Assembly (NCBI RefSeq): GCF_011397635.1
Contig: NC_064764.1
Coordinates: forward strand, 38,854,455-38,918,454
DNA length: 64,000 bases
Reading direction: 5' to 3'
Source of the DNA: Epinephelus fuscoguttatus
Taxonomy: Eukaryota > Chordata > Actinopteri > Perciformes > Serranidae
A model generated the notes under the pieces. That model saw nothing but the letters and a program-made list of their open reading frames with translations. It did not search any database and was not told the DNA's origin. The position numbers and the translations under genes are program-made. Positions 1 to 27,179 of the stretch are shown in pieces; the first letter of the stretch is position 1; each line of letters starts with the position of its first letter.

Positions 1-640
1 ATGGTCAAGGTAGCATGACTTTATTAAACCCCAAAACCCAGAATCTGTGTGAGACTTCTGTGCGTATTTTGAATACTGCCACTCCTTCAGTGTGTTCAGT
101 AATGTACATAGTTTCTTTTTGGTACCAATAATAATAATAATAATAATAATTAATGCCTGTGAAATATGGCCACAGGGGAAGGAACTCCATAAAGTCGCAT
201 TTAAAAAAATTATTGTGATGTCCTATGTTTGTAAACAAATAACAAGTGAAAAGTAAAAGTGTACATTTTCACATAGCCACTGTTATCCCATTTAATCAGT
301 TGATTTATTTATTTTCATTTTATTTGGGACCTAACTGATTGAAATGGGACTTCTGGACTAAACAATAGTGAAGTCCTTCATTCAGGAATCCAGTGGAATG
401 TGACTTAAATGTTGTGTTTTCTTTTGTTTTTCTGAAATGTATAATGTCTGTACACTTTTGTTTATCTGCTTGTTTGTTTTTGGGCTTGTATAATTATTTA
501 TTTCCTTTAAGCGCTTTTTTCTTTTCTTTTTTGTCAGATATAATATATATAAAACTGCTAAAACAGTTATGTAGTTAAGTATTTGTAACAGTATTTTTCA
601 TAAACCCTCTGGATGCCAATAAAAACAAAATATAAAAAAG
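1..640 (+). other. possible 3'UTR end of an upstream gene
   Basis: This AT-rich stretch has no credible coding frame. It reads like the tail of a long vertebrate 3'UTR: T-rich blocks, ATTTA-type motifs and a canonical AATAAA at 618-623, followed by A-rich sequence. Human DDX3X is preceded by USP9X in the same orientation, so a usp9x-like 3'UTR is a reasonable guess from synteny. Nothing in the bases proves it, and it could be plain intergenic DNA. An (AAT)n microsatellite lies at about 127-150. Confidence 0.3.
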
Positions 641-885
641 GAAACTATTGTATTTCACGTCTCCATCTGTTGGTGGGCCATAACGATAAGAGTATGCATG
701 CATAATATGACATTAATTCAACTACAGAAGAAACTTGATGATCACTAAAGTTAAGTAGCTAAATAAAGTGTATATATTGATCTTGGTATCAGGTATAGGT
801 CAAATGAGTTGTTACATATCGGAATATTGAATATCAATAAAACATCCAATATCGTGCATCCCTAACAGCCAGCTTCTAATTAATA

Positions 886-1075
886 AAAATAATAATAATA
901 ATAATAATAAAAAACTTTATTTACATAGCACTGTTCATTCAAGAAATGCAGCACTAAGTGCTTTACAGTAAGGGCATTATATGCACTGAGTGCTTCACAT
1001 GAAAATAGACATAATGGGCATAAAACAGACAAGACAATCCAATATAAAAGACATTTAAAACAGTTTAAAAGAAAA
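886..1075. repeat. AAT microsatellite and dispersed teleost repeat
   Basis: An (ATA)n tract at about 886-911 leads into a segment reading ACTTTATTTACATAGCACTG and then AGTGCTTTACAG. I recognise this as a common dispersed repeat of teleost genomes, usually preceded by ATA-rich sequence. The boundaries are approximate. Just upstream, 780-865 ends in GTGCATCCCTAA, which resembles the terminus of another common fish MITE. Confidence 0.45.
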
Positions 1076-1099
1076 ATAACTGATTCTGCCATTTTCATT

Positions 1100-3890
1100 T
1101 TAAAGTGGTGGTGATTTGAGATCCTATTAATCAAAATCTCCAATGGCATTTCTTCTTGTGTCAACTTGGGGATGCTGTTTGAATGGCTTTGCACATTTTG
1201 TCATACAAACCACGTTTTGCTGTGACAGCCAGATTCACATTCACAGTAATAACCTCAGTGTTTTAAATGAGCTCCAGAAATGAGCTCTACTTACTTACAA
1301 AAATGCATTTGTATAATAATGATAAACAGTGAAGTATAAAACTGCTGAATGGACTCTTGTTAAAGTGTCAAATATTATTTTGTCCAGCAGATGGGGCCAC
1401 ATGTCCTGTCACACACACCTCAACAAATCTATTTTGTCCTTTCACTCTGTTTATGAAGACGTCAGGTATGAAACCAGTCAGTGTTTTAATGTAAGCGGCC
1501 ATGTTTTTTTTTAATATAAAGGCTGTTTAACTTAATTCAGGTGCATTTGTTCCGGCTCCACGCTGAAGTTCATTTTTTCTTTCCCATGTTCTGACCCTTT
1601 TCAAGAGCGCCTGTGTTTTCACATGATAGAAACAGTCCTCGAGCACACCACTACCTCTGTCTCCAAAGTCTATCATGTGAACTACATGTTAAACATCAAC
1701 TAATGCTTTTTGTGTTTGACATATGATTTTAAAAACCTACAGAGTTCAAGTGTTCCTAAAAAAGAGAAGCAGGAGGTTATAAACTTAATTTCGGTTTAAA
1801 GACGTTACAGGTTACGTAACTGGGTTTTACATCACACCCACTTGTATCAAGTTAAGCAACATTTTTTAGTAGAAGGCAGGAACACCTTGGTGTTTGGCTT
1901 GCCTGGCGGGAAATACATTGTACGTCACTGAATGACTCATAGATAATAAATGATCAAGTTGACACATGATGCAGATAAATGGGAATATACACAGTGATGT
2001 TCCTGCTCAAGCTGCCACAGAGGCTCAACAAGTTGTATGACCTGTGCTTTTAGGGAAAGTTTAAATTAAAATCAAGACACAGGGTCCTGTTTTCTGTCTT
2101 GTAAACATGGTGACATCTCAGCCGTGCACTTGGTGGACACACTTTTAACTGTGGTTTGATGCCTTGGAGATATAGCGTAATGGGGAACTTCCTGTAGGCA
2201 GCAGCCTTGCTTATTGCCTGTCATTTCAGGAATCTCTCACCAGTTGACCTCTCTCCCAGTAGCCAATTACCTCTGGTGTACCTTATGCCAGCAACATATG
2301 GTCTCCTCAGCCCCCACCCCACCGGTGCAGCATAAAGTCAGGGGATAAATGACTGGAGCAGGCCTCACAGGCTGCACTGTATGCAGAACAGAAGGCACAT
2401 GGCGAGAGGAAGGAATGAGAGGAGGGGAGTGTGCTTGGAAGAGACGGGGGAGGACGGGGGAAGGCTTTGGTTGAGCTTATGTTGGACCCTCCTGATCTTA
2501 CAGGCATTTGAAACCACATAATTAGGGGAAACAATTCATGGAAAATACTACGTATACACATACGTATAGGCTCCTCTGGCCCACAGACTTAGCTGCACTT
2601 CTTCTCCCTCTGTGTGTATGGTATTGTTGTGTTACTTGTGTGTATGTGTAGTGTCTCTTCTTTCTGTTATCTTTAAGGTAGAGAGGAGGTTGTGTGGTTC
2701 GCCCGGGAGTTGTTGGACAGCTTCCCGGATACATGTTCTGTGTATAAGTTTGCACTAATTTATGCTGTCATTCTGTTTATCCAAGGTGTAATCTTATCAT
2801 TGTTGAGACTCTACGCAGAGCCTACATGCATGCTACAGTGTGTGTTTGACTGACTGAAAACACGCACTGAAAGTGGCTTGATAGCAACAATTTCAAACAC
2901 AAGTACACAAACTGACGTCATAATAACTGCAAGAGTCACAAGCAAAACACTTGTCTTTGGCTGGACACATTTTCCCCACAAATACAACATGCTAACACCA
3001 TTAGCACAAGCCTATAGCATTTTACATTGCATAAGCTATCTTAGCGGCTAGTGGAGTTTCCCTCTACTCATATTAAGCCAGGAACAACAGCAACATTTAA
3101 CAAAGGTAACCTAACAAAATTCGGCTCCCTTCATAATCACAAGGTTCACCGACAAAACAACTGTCTTATACTAAACATATTCCTCCCAACGTCATTAGCA
3201 TAAGCTGGTGACATTTTACATCGCATAAATTAGCCTAGTGGCTAGCAGAGTTTTTCTCTACTCATATGAACATGAGATAAATCCCACACAAGCTTGCAAA
3301 AATGAACAAGAAGTCTGTGTTGTCCTGACGTGCAGTAACATTTCTTTGGAGGTGCACGTCAGGCTGCAGTGTAGACTTCAGCGTAGGGTACACATCTATG
3401 CAGAGCCTACGCCATAGATAGGTTGTCGATTTGACACTTAAGTATAAATCCTGCTTTATTTTTGTCACCTCTGTGCATATGACATCTGTATATTATTAAT
3501 CTGCCCTGGAGGAGGGATCCTTCCTCAGTTCCAAAAGTTATTATATGCATGACTTTGACAAGTAAATCCCAAACTTATCCAGAGACACTTCTTAAAACAG
3601 GCTCCAGATACACTCATTAAATACACACCTGCCAAATCCCCTCCCTGTGTCTAGGTTTCGGTTCTGTCAAGCCTTGTGCTAATGCTGCATTACTTGTTAT
3701 GTGAGCAGGACAGAGGAACACCCACCGAATGTAATGGTGGAATACAAACAAGTGCATGCATTCAAGGCCTCTACTTAGGCATTAATTTGAGGTACCTGTA
3801 CTTATTTCCATTTTTATAACATTTACACCAGTAATATGCAACATATAGATTAATGAAGCAGTAATATTGATCCAAAAACATCACCATTAG
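1100..3890. other. intergenic, no gene recognised
   Basis: I see no exon, RNA gene or complete transposon here. The ORFs are short, have no homology that I recognise and show no splice context. One perfect 13-bp inverted repeat with a 38-nt loop lies at 1618-1681 and is described under findings. Confidence 0.5.
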
Positions 3891-3894
3891 TACT

Positions 3895-4779
3895 TTAAAG
3901 TTATTTCAGATTTTTTTTTAAGTGAGGTTGTATGAGGTACTTATCCATAGACAGTATATCACATACAGTAGATGTTAGTCAGCTTGCCTCCAAGGTTGGA
4001 GACGCAAGCTGGAGTCCAACATGGAGGCTAAGCAATGTACTGCTGTGGAAGGGTCAGCAACAAAGCGTTTTTTAGCCACCTAAAAAAACCTAACCTAAAA
4101 ACATCAATATCTGTTTAAGTGTACATTATATTGAGAGTATTTTCACTGCTTTTGCTTAATGTCAGACAGTGATATCCAACTTTAAAATGAAGCTGTTAAA
4201 TTGCTCTCTTCAAAGCCAGACTCCATTGAGAAAAACAATCATTTAAGATTGCTGAACACAGGAGCTCCTGGTCTACCACTCACTGCCTTTACTGATAAGT
4301 TTGTTAGTGACATTGTGTGACTTTGGCATGTGAACGGGTCAATTCGGCTTCACTAAAGTCACACAATAACACAAATAAATGAACTTATCAAAGCAGGGGT
4401 TGACCAGCAGTCTCTGTGTTCAGCAAACTAAAATTAGTGTTTTTGTCAATGGAGTCTGGTGGCTTTTACAAGAGCATAGATGGGGAGCTAAAGCTTCTCT
4501 GCCAGAACAAGCTGTCTGATTGAAAGGTTGGGCGCTGACTCTCATTACAGCATTAACTATATTTTGATTTCCTTTTCAGGTGGGACTTTGTTTAGGTGGC
4601 TACAGTAAGTTTCATTTCTGGCCCCAGCCGCAGCAGTACATTGCTTAGCTTTCGTGTCAAACTCCACTCTGCTTCTCCAAACTGAAGGCATGCTGACTGA
4701 CATCTGCTGTGTGTAACACACTCACTGTGGATAAGTGTTCATGCAACCTAACTTCAAAAATCTGAATTATCCCTTTAAG
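3895..4779. mobile_element. foldback / MITE-like element, copy 1
   Basis: The two ends are inverted repeats of each other. The left end begins TTAAAG..TTCAGATTTTT and the right end reads AAAAATCTGAATTATCCCTT then TAA. Further in, the left arm has GGTACTTATCCATAG and GCTAAGCAATGTACTGCTG, and the right arm has the complements ATAAGTG and CAGCAGTACATTGCTTAGC. A related copy lies at 33343 to about 34200 inside nyx. No transposase frame is present, so this is a non-autonomous element with long inverted arms. The superfamily is not assigned. Confidence 0.7.
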
Positions 4780-4975
4780 TACATTCTGCTGATAATGCTT
4801 TTTGGGGGTTTTTTTCACGTCAGGTTTGAATGCAGGACTTTAACTTGTAGTCGAGTATTTTTATTGTGTGGTAATATTAGTACTTTAACTTCAGGAAGGA
4901 CCTGAGTGAGTACTTCTTCCACCACTGCCGTAATGATTGGTTTCATGTGTCCACAAATAGCTGCTTTTTTTCTAC

Positions 4976-5352
4976 ACCAATCCGAGATGAAAGGAGACAT
5001 CGCGAGATTTCCCAAGCGGCTCGCCGGGCTCGGGTTACAGAGGCGATATCTCGCGCTACCTGAGGGCTCAGTGTCTCATTCCACCACGGTCAATCCTGCC
5101 GGCAGAGGTTCCTGTCCTACCGCTCCACACTAATCATTTCATTTGGAAACTTGAAACGGAATTTATATTTATAACGAACGTCGTTTTATTTATTTAAAGT
5201 AAGCGTAATCATCAAGCGAACTTCACAGGTAACCGTTGGTTCAAGGTCGTAATTTGTACAGAAAAGAAAGTTAACGTAACAGCATAGCCGGGTCGTGCTA
5301 ACAAAGAAAATCCTTTCTCTTAAGAAATAATCCCCCATTACTCTCTTTAGTT
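4976..5352 (+). promoter_or_regulatory. ddx3x: ddx3x promoter region and 5'UTR
   Basis: Composition changes from AT-rich to a locally CpG-rich block at about 4990-5110, consistent with the CpG-type promoter of a housekeeping helicase. No TATA box is in a convincing position. The start codon at 5353 has G at -3. A pyrimidine-rich run ending in TTTAG lies two bases before the ATG, and CAG|GTAACC lies near 5229, so a small 5'UTR intron of about 120 nt is possible. The transcription start cannot be fixed from sequence alone. Confidence 0.5.
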
Positions 5353-20382
<15,030 letters not shown>

Positions 20383-23260
20383 TCGCCATAGGAATAGGTT
20401 GCCATGCCAACCCGACCCAATGGAAACCACATGTTAACTTAAGCCAGACCATAACAACCCTCCCTGTGTAGCTTCACTGACACACAGTACATTACCAACC
20501 CTGGTTCTCTGCCATTCGCTTCTGTCAAAAAGGAAGTGCAGCACGACGCAAAGGAAAGTCACCAGCACGTGCAGCGCACCGCGGAGACCGCAGAGATTCG
20601 CACACCTCAGAGTGAGCATGGATGCTGACATGCATCGTCCGATAGCAACTTCGGACTTTCATTGTTAAAAGTATTTTTGTTCTTTTTGTGGAAGAAAAAA
20701 CCAATCGAATAACCTGAGGATCATTTGTATGTTAATGTACTGTGCCTTTGGAATTTAGACAGGAAATCTATGTTTTCATTTCACCAGATGAACATGGCCA
20801 AGAGCTCTAAATTTGATTTTACTCTTTTGTTTGGTGAAAAATATTAGAAAGGTAAAATAAGCTTGGACTTAATCAAACCTTGGCAAACACTGGGGTATTG
20901 TGGCTCTGAGTCATGATTCCATTTGAACTTCAAATTTATTGCAGGAACATCATGTAGCCTTTTCTATAGTCAAACAGCTAATGGAGCCATTACTATGTCT
21001 AATACAAACTGGGCCACTCTGTGAAGCAACCGTATTTTAATCCTAAGGGACAAAGTTACATTTGTTTTTCTTTTTCTTTTTTTGCTCACTCTATCCTGGA
21101 CAGGCTCCTTTTTATGGATATGATAGTCTTTGAAATAGCCATTCCTAATGTAATCTTAAGAAACACATAAGTCATTAAGCTCAGTGCCAACAATCGCTGA
21201 GGTTTAAACAAGAGTAATCACTGCTGGAACTTGTTACTCCACATTTCTCAATTGACTTGACAGTGTTACGGCAGCTAGTATGTTACCAAGTGCTAGCTAC
21301 GTTAAGTGGGCGGTGTTTTTTGTTTATTTTTACTTGAGACATTTTTGGTGCAGGTGTGTTGCAAAATTGAAAAACTGTGTCAGTTTTTCGATCTTTGAAT
21401 CGTTTCTCTACAAATGTGCATCAAAACAAAAAATGCCTGCCATCTTGAAAGTGAAGTTCAAAATGGCTGCATAAAGGACCACAGCATCGGGAGGGCACAG
21501 CGTGGTGTTAGCGTTTACTGAATCGACCGGCAACCACGAGGCCCAGATGGTATTCTACGCTTGCAAGTGTTTTGTTTTTTGGTCAAGGAGGAAAGACACG
21601 TGAACTGAGTCGCAGGCTTAACTTAATTACAAACGTTTTCTCTTTTCAAGCTGCGTTGGAGGCATGGTTCATCTTTAAGAGACAGGAACGATCACTGAGG
21701 TTTATCAATTAAACGGCGCGGAAACAGAGCGGGGTAGAGCAGCACATCGACCACTGGGGTTAGGGGAACGAGGGGGGGTAGGTGTGGGGGCGCAGTTTTC
21801 AGTGCACCGCCGTCGTCCGTGGCTTTGGTTTCCATTGCTGCGTAGTGTAACTGTGGAGGTGGCCAAAGACGTGGGAGTGTCCACTTCCTTACGGAACATT
21901 AAAGTACTGTCAGGTCCTCTGGGAGTTCATCTGCTCAGACACGTATAAAAATCTGTGGCTTCACGAAGCCAGAGCAGGCTTTTCCTCTCAAAGAGGAGCA
22001 GCCATGAGAGGAGGAGAGATGGGGCGTTTTCACCTCAAATGCTCCCAATTTTCTCATCGGGTGTGTCGTGCCTTGAAACCTTTTTTTGTTTTGTTTTTTG
22101 TTCTTTCTTTTTTTTTAAGAAATTGAACTAAAAGCGGATGCACTGACAGTGTTGAGAACTTGAGATTGAATGGTGCTACTTGATTTAGGTGTGTAGGCCC
22201 GTGTACGTCGTGCCCATCGAGTTTTACAAAAGTTCTTTTATTGCACATCTAGAGTTTTATATAGATGTCTTGGATATGTGTCCTTAAGCTTCCAAATATT
22301 GTGTGTGAGGAGATTGTGAAAAACGCAGCTTGTTTACAAAGGGGACGGGTTCTCAACGTTTAAACCAGGATTTATTTGGGACCAGGGGATTTAGCAGTTG
22401 GGGGAATTTAGCCATTTGCACAGATTTCTAGATTCTACTTTTGCTGCTAGTTTTGTGTAATTTATTAAGCATTTTTGACAAATATTTATTTTTGTAAGCC
22501 TCAAAGTGATTCTTTGAAAGTTTCAGAAACTTGACCAAAAGACAGTACAAAAAACACTGGCACTTGAATGTTGAATGTCACCTGTATGCGTGAAATTTAT
22601 ATATTTCGGGGTAGTGTGAGCTTTTTAATGTTTAAGATACATTGGACTCAGTAAATAATATCCACAGCTGTTTCGGGGCCTCCTCAGGGCCGGTCATCTC
22701 TATTAGATTCTACCAATTGGTCAACAAAATTTGAAATGGAATTGAAAACAAACATGCCAAGGTTTGGAATAAAGCTGTCAAAAGAGCAAACATAAAAAAT
22801 AAAACTAGAAAAAATTCTGGAAGCATATCAGTGCTGAAGTGTTCAGATTCTCCAGTTGTGTGCATTATTGATTCTTTACTCTAATTTGACCTGATAATTG
22901 TTTTTCTCCAGTGAATGTCTGGCACATGGCAATCCTTAAAGAAACAAACATGTGGTTTATTCTCATTGTTGTATTTGCATATATGACCCCTCTGGAGTTC
23001 TCCCTGAATGTTGAGCACGTCTGCAGCGTTGTTTCCCAAGGCAGCTGTTCGAAGTGTATAAGATGAACATGAGGTTCTGCGCAGGCCGCTCTGTGCGGGC
23101 AGAACCCGAGACTTGTTCCACGTTCTCCAGAGAACCCAGAGCTCTTTAGACGTAGACTTTGCTTTCTGTATTAGCGTATAGGCTACTGCACTGCATGGGA
23201 AATACTCAGCTGTGCAAATTGTATGATTTTACCAAAATAAAATGTTTGAATGCAAAAAGT
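20383..23260 (+). other. ddx3x: ddx3x 3'UTR
   Basis: The sequence after the TAG at 20380-20382 has no further exon and contains three AATAAA hexamers, at 22768-22773, 22798-22803 and 23236-23241. This is consistent with a long 3'UTR and more than one polyadenylation site. Vertebrate DDX3X genes are known for long 3'UTRs. T-rich runs (22081-22119) and ATTTA-type motifs are present. The ORFs in this stretch are chance frames. Confidence 0.7.
23236..23241 (+). terminator. ddx3x: candidate distal polyadenylation signal of ddx3x
   Basis: AATAAA in the context CCAAAATAAAATGTTTGAA. It is the last canonical hexamer before the sequence changes to repeats at 23559. Proximal alternatives are at 22768 and 22798. 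Confidence 0.55.
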
Positions 23261-23558
23261 ATCTGGAAAAATCAAGCATGTTTCCTGAAGAGTTGTTTAC
23301 TGTAGTTGTGCAGAGAAGACCTGTAGCAGCGGCCTGTTGCCTTGTGTGGATACGGGGCGGACCGGCGGCAAAATTCAATTTGGTATAGATTGGATGGGCT
23401 TCATTTGTTTTGAGAAAAAAAAAATATAAAGTTTTCATTTGTAAATTCATCTGTGTCAGTGGTGTTATTTTCACAAACAGTCTGAGCTCAGTGAACTGAC
23501 GGGTATTTACTGTGTCGCCTTATTTGATTCAGTGTTTCTGCTCCAGTGGTGCAGCTCA

Positions 23559-23802
23559 GGGGTCTCATTTATAAACGCTGTGTACGCACAAAACAAGGCC
23601 TGAAAGAGGAGTACGCTGCTTCTCACGTAGATACTGTGATCTACAAAAACAGATTTGATGGGAGAAACTTTGGCTCGAGAACATTACCAACAGTTTGGAG
23701 AGTGGAAATTGGCGAATGCTTTCTAGTGCCCACCATTTTGGCTCTTGTTCGTATGTACATTTTTAGGATGGATCCTACTCATTGTTTTATAAATGAGACC
23801 CC
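23559..23802. mobile_element. 244-bp MITE with inverted GGGGTCTCATTTATAAA ends
   Basis: The left terminus GGGGTCTCATTTATAAAC (23559-23576) is the inverse of the right terminus GTTTTATAAATGAGACCCC (23784-23802) apart from one extra T. Internal sequence such as GTACGCACAAAACAAG matches my memory of a common fish element with the same ends. There is no coding capacity. The ORF running across it is a by-product. Confidence 0.75.
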
Positions 23803-24619
23803 AGGACAGGAGTTTTATATTTACTTTTGTTCAACTAAAATAAAGACTGGTACAAGAACCTAAGTAATAACAATGTAGTGCAACACCTGAAGACATGAGA
23901 AATGCCAAAATAAATGACTAGATAAACACATTTTTATGCCATTAAATGTACCAAAATAATATTAAAAAAAAAAAAATCTGGGCATTAACTAATAAATGTG
24001 ACATAAATTGATATTTGTTTTTATTTACCTTTGAATTAATGCCCATGTTTAGTTATAATTCCCCCCTTTTTTAAATGGGAATTTTTTTGTATTTTTTTTT
24101 TTTTAAATTTTGAATATTTATAGATTTTTTAATGTATTTATTTTGCACTTGGTTTTCCCCCCTATTTATTTTCCAAATTTATTCCTGTATCATTATGCCC
24201 CCTGTGCTGGCCATAGTCGTAGCCTGAGGTATCATCTCCAGGTTGTCCGTCCCATTCTGGTGAACAAAAATATCTAACGGGGAAAATTAACAATTAAATT
24301 TTGGTGGTCAAAGGTCAGGCTCACTGTGACCTTGTCCATCCCAGAAAAAGCAACAAGCAGGCCTCTTAAACATGATAGAAGATCCTTAGATCCCCCATTG
24401 TTGTGTGTTTCTCTCCTGTTTCAACATGAGTGTGACGTCAGCCCCATCCAACACCTCCAGGGTGATCAAACATGAACTGCATGTTCTGTGTCAGCAGCAC
24501 CTGATCTTCACTAATTATACATGGAAGACATTTTGACAGTAGGAAAACACAGGCGTAAATAAAGAGTTTAATGTCGACCAAGTGTCATTAAGATGCTGTA
24601 GTTTCAGGTTCATGTCATG
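23803..24619. other. intergenic, AT-rich, no gene seen
   Basis: It contains A-rich and T-rich runs (23964-23976, 24093-24105) and no recognisable exon or delimited element. Confidence 0.5.
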
Positions 24620-25584
24620 CATGGGCAGACTATGAGACAACAGGCCCCTGGGCACAGATGTACAGAGGGCCCCACAGTCTCTCCTACACAGGAGCAAGAC
24701 ACAAGGACTGAGCAGTGGTTTTACATCTCTTTGTAGTTGATATACATCTTTTTGTGGTAATTTTGTCTTTATAAGGTTGTTTTGTGTCTCTTTGTGGACA
24801 TTTTGTGTCTCGCAGTTCATTTCGTGGTCAAATTGTGTCTCTTTGTGGACGTTTTGTGTCTTTTTCGAGTTATTTTGTGTCTGATAATTTTGTGTGTCTG
24901 TGGTAATTTTGTGTCTTTTTGTGGACATTTTGTGTCTCTGAGGTCATTTTGTGTATTTTTCTAGTTATTTTGTTTTCTTTGTGGTCATTTTGTGTCCTTT
25001 TGTAGTTGTTTTGTCTCTTTGAGGTCCATTTTGTGGTAAGTTTGTGTCTTTTTGTGGATATTTTGTGTCTCTGAGGTCTTTTTTGTGTCTTTTACTAGTT
25101 GTTTGGTATCTCTGTGGTAATTTTGCGTATTTTTTTGTGTCTCTTTGAGGTCCATTTTGTGGTCATTTTGTGGGAATTTGGTGTCTCCAAGGTAATTTTT
25201 TAGACATTTTGTAGTAATTTTGTGTCTTTTGTGGATAGTTTGTGTCTCTGAGGTCTTTTTGTGTCTTTTCTAGTTATTTTGTGTGTCTTTGTGGTCATTT
25301 TGTGTCTTTTTCTAGTTGTTTTGTATCTCTGTGGTAATTTTGTGTATTTTTGTGTCTCTTTGATGTCCATTTTGTGGACATTTGGTGTCTCCAAGGTAAT
25401 TTTTTTAGACATTTTGTGTCTCTGAGGTCTTTTTGTGTCTTTTTCTAGTTATTTTGTGTGTCTTTGTGGTAATTTGAATCTCTTCCTGGTCGGTACATGT
25501 TAATTTGTCATTTTGCAGAGGGCCTCCTGACACTTAAGGCCCTGGGTCTGTGCCCGGTAGGCCCTGTTCAGTAATCCATCCCTG
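24620..25584. mobile_element. non-autonomous hAT-like element carrying a minisatellite
   Basis: Subterminal inverted similarity is readable: the left reads CATGGGCAGACTATG..AACAGGCCCCTGGGCACAG, and the complement of the right reads CAGGGATGGATTACTGAACA then GGGCC..GGGCACAG. The flanks carry ATGTCATG (24612-24619) and CTGTCATG (25585-25592), an 8-bp duplication with one mismatch, which is the size expected for hAT insertions. The interior, about 24735-25480, is a degenerate tandem array of about 21-22 bp built on CATTTTGTGTCTCTTTGTGG. The threonine/lysine/histidine-rich ORFs on the opposite strand are translations of this array and are not proteins. Confidence 0.65.
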
Positions 25585-26267
25585 CTGTCATGGCGACCGG
25601 GACACTCGAATAGAACAGAGCCATTGTTAATGCTTTCAGTAACACCTGTTTTCGTGTCAACTCAAAATGTCTGCTGTAAAGAAGGTAAAATCAGCCAGGT
25701 TTGAAAACACTGTGTGAAGTGTTTCCCCAACACATTAACGCTCATGGTTTAGAAGCGAGATGCTGTGTGTGTGTGTGTGTCTGTTTCAGGCAGTCAGACC
25801 AGGTGAGCCGAATCCCCCAGACGACCCAGATCCAGGCGGTTGTCACAGTCGTCTCCTCCCATGGTAACCAGATGTGCAGAGATTATGGTATGTGTGCTGA
25901 ACTTTAAAGTGACACATTCTGGTGAAACGAGGGTAAAATGACCAACAAAAAAAAGGAAGCTGACCTGTATTTGATGCCTCTACAGATGGTCTGTACCCGG
26001 GCCGTCTGTGGGAGCCTTTTAGGCGGTGAAAAGACAGAACACCGGTTAACATCTCTTTCATCCTGCATCAGAACTGTTTACCCCAATTTTGGAAGGTTTT
26101 TTTCATGTTACTCTTGAGAGGTCACATGGTCTCTAATGTGCTGAGTAGGTTTCATAACCACTGAGCCACTGACACCCATTAAAACCCTGTTGTATAATAA
26201 CTGTGTCACTTTGAAAGTAATATTTTAGGGACATTGAAGTGGTGGAGGATGTGTGCAGACCCTTTAC

Positions 26268-26480
26268 TTAAAGGGACAGTCCACCCCAAAATCAAAAATA
26301 CACATTTTGTCTCTCACCTGTAGAGCTGTTTATCAGTTTGGATAGTTTTGGTGTGAGCTGCCGAATGTTGGAGATATCAGCTGTAGAGATGTCTGCCTTC
26401 TCTCCAATATAATGGAACTAGATGGCACTCAGCTTGAGGTGCCCAGAGTGCCAAAATACATTTGAACAATTCAACAGTAA
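26268..26480 (+). mobile_element. MITE fragment, TTAAAGGGACAG family
   Basis: It starts TTAAAGGGACAGTCCACCCC and continues AAAATCAAAAATACAC, which I recognise as one end of a very common teleost MITE. The other end is not clear, so the right boundary is approximate. Confidence 0.6.
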
Positions 26481-27179
26481 TGTCTCTTTCCAGAAATCAT
26501 GACCTGGTTACTCAGGATAATCACAGACCTTGTTGTGAGCAGTGAGTGTAGCAACATCACTTTGGCTCTGACAGATCAAAATCAAGTATTTCCACCAGTG
26601 ATGGGCAAAATTTTTTGAATGACTCTTTAAGTCTCCAGTAGGTTTATGTACCGGAACACCTGCCGAATGTCCAAGTGCTCATGAATCCCTGACCTGGCAG
26701 CAACGGCACTGAACAAACTGGCGAGGACCAGTTCACTAGCAAAGACCACACCACAACAATCTGTCATGTAAAGGTTTCATTGTAATTCAGGAGGTGTAGT
26801 TGTTGTTGAGGGCTGGTGAATGGATGTAAGTGGGGACGAAGGTGGAAGAGGGATGTCTTCTGATAGGTTGATCTGGGAGGATGTACGGAAGATCGGGAGT
26901 TTCGTCTCCCGAGCTGATCACAGGCCCCCCAGAGAGTACACAGAATGAGACATGGGAGAGGTGTGCACCAGATTGAATACGAAAAGATGAGGGACGAAGT
27001 GAAGGGAGCGTGGGTTGAGAAAACTGAGACAATCAGAGCAGGATGGGTCAACCAGGTGTAAGTAGGCTTGGCAGGTAGTTAGAGGTGTGGCTGAGGCGAG
27101 GCCCTGCTCCTGAACCTAAGTTAACAAATTAACGTCATTTAAATCAAACTCAAGTTGAGTCCTCTGCCAGCCAAGGCCA

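Noticed and set aside
24515..25412. Thr/Lys/His/Gln-rich ORFs on the - strand
   Set aside because: They are translations of the degenerate GTGTCTTTTTGTGG-type tandem repeat, with no start context, splice sites or domain.
26764..27051. 95-aa - strand frame
   Set aside because: No recognisable domain, and it lies in a repeat-rich intergenic region. There is not enough evidence for a gene.
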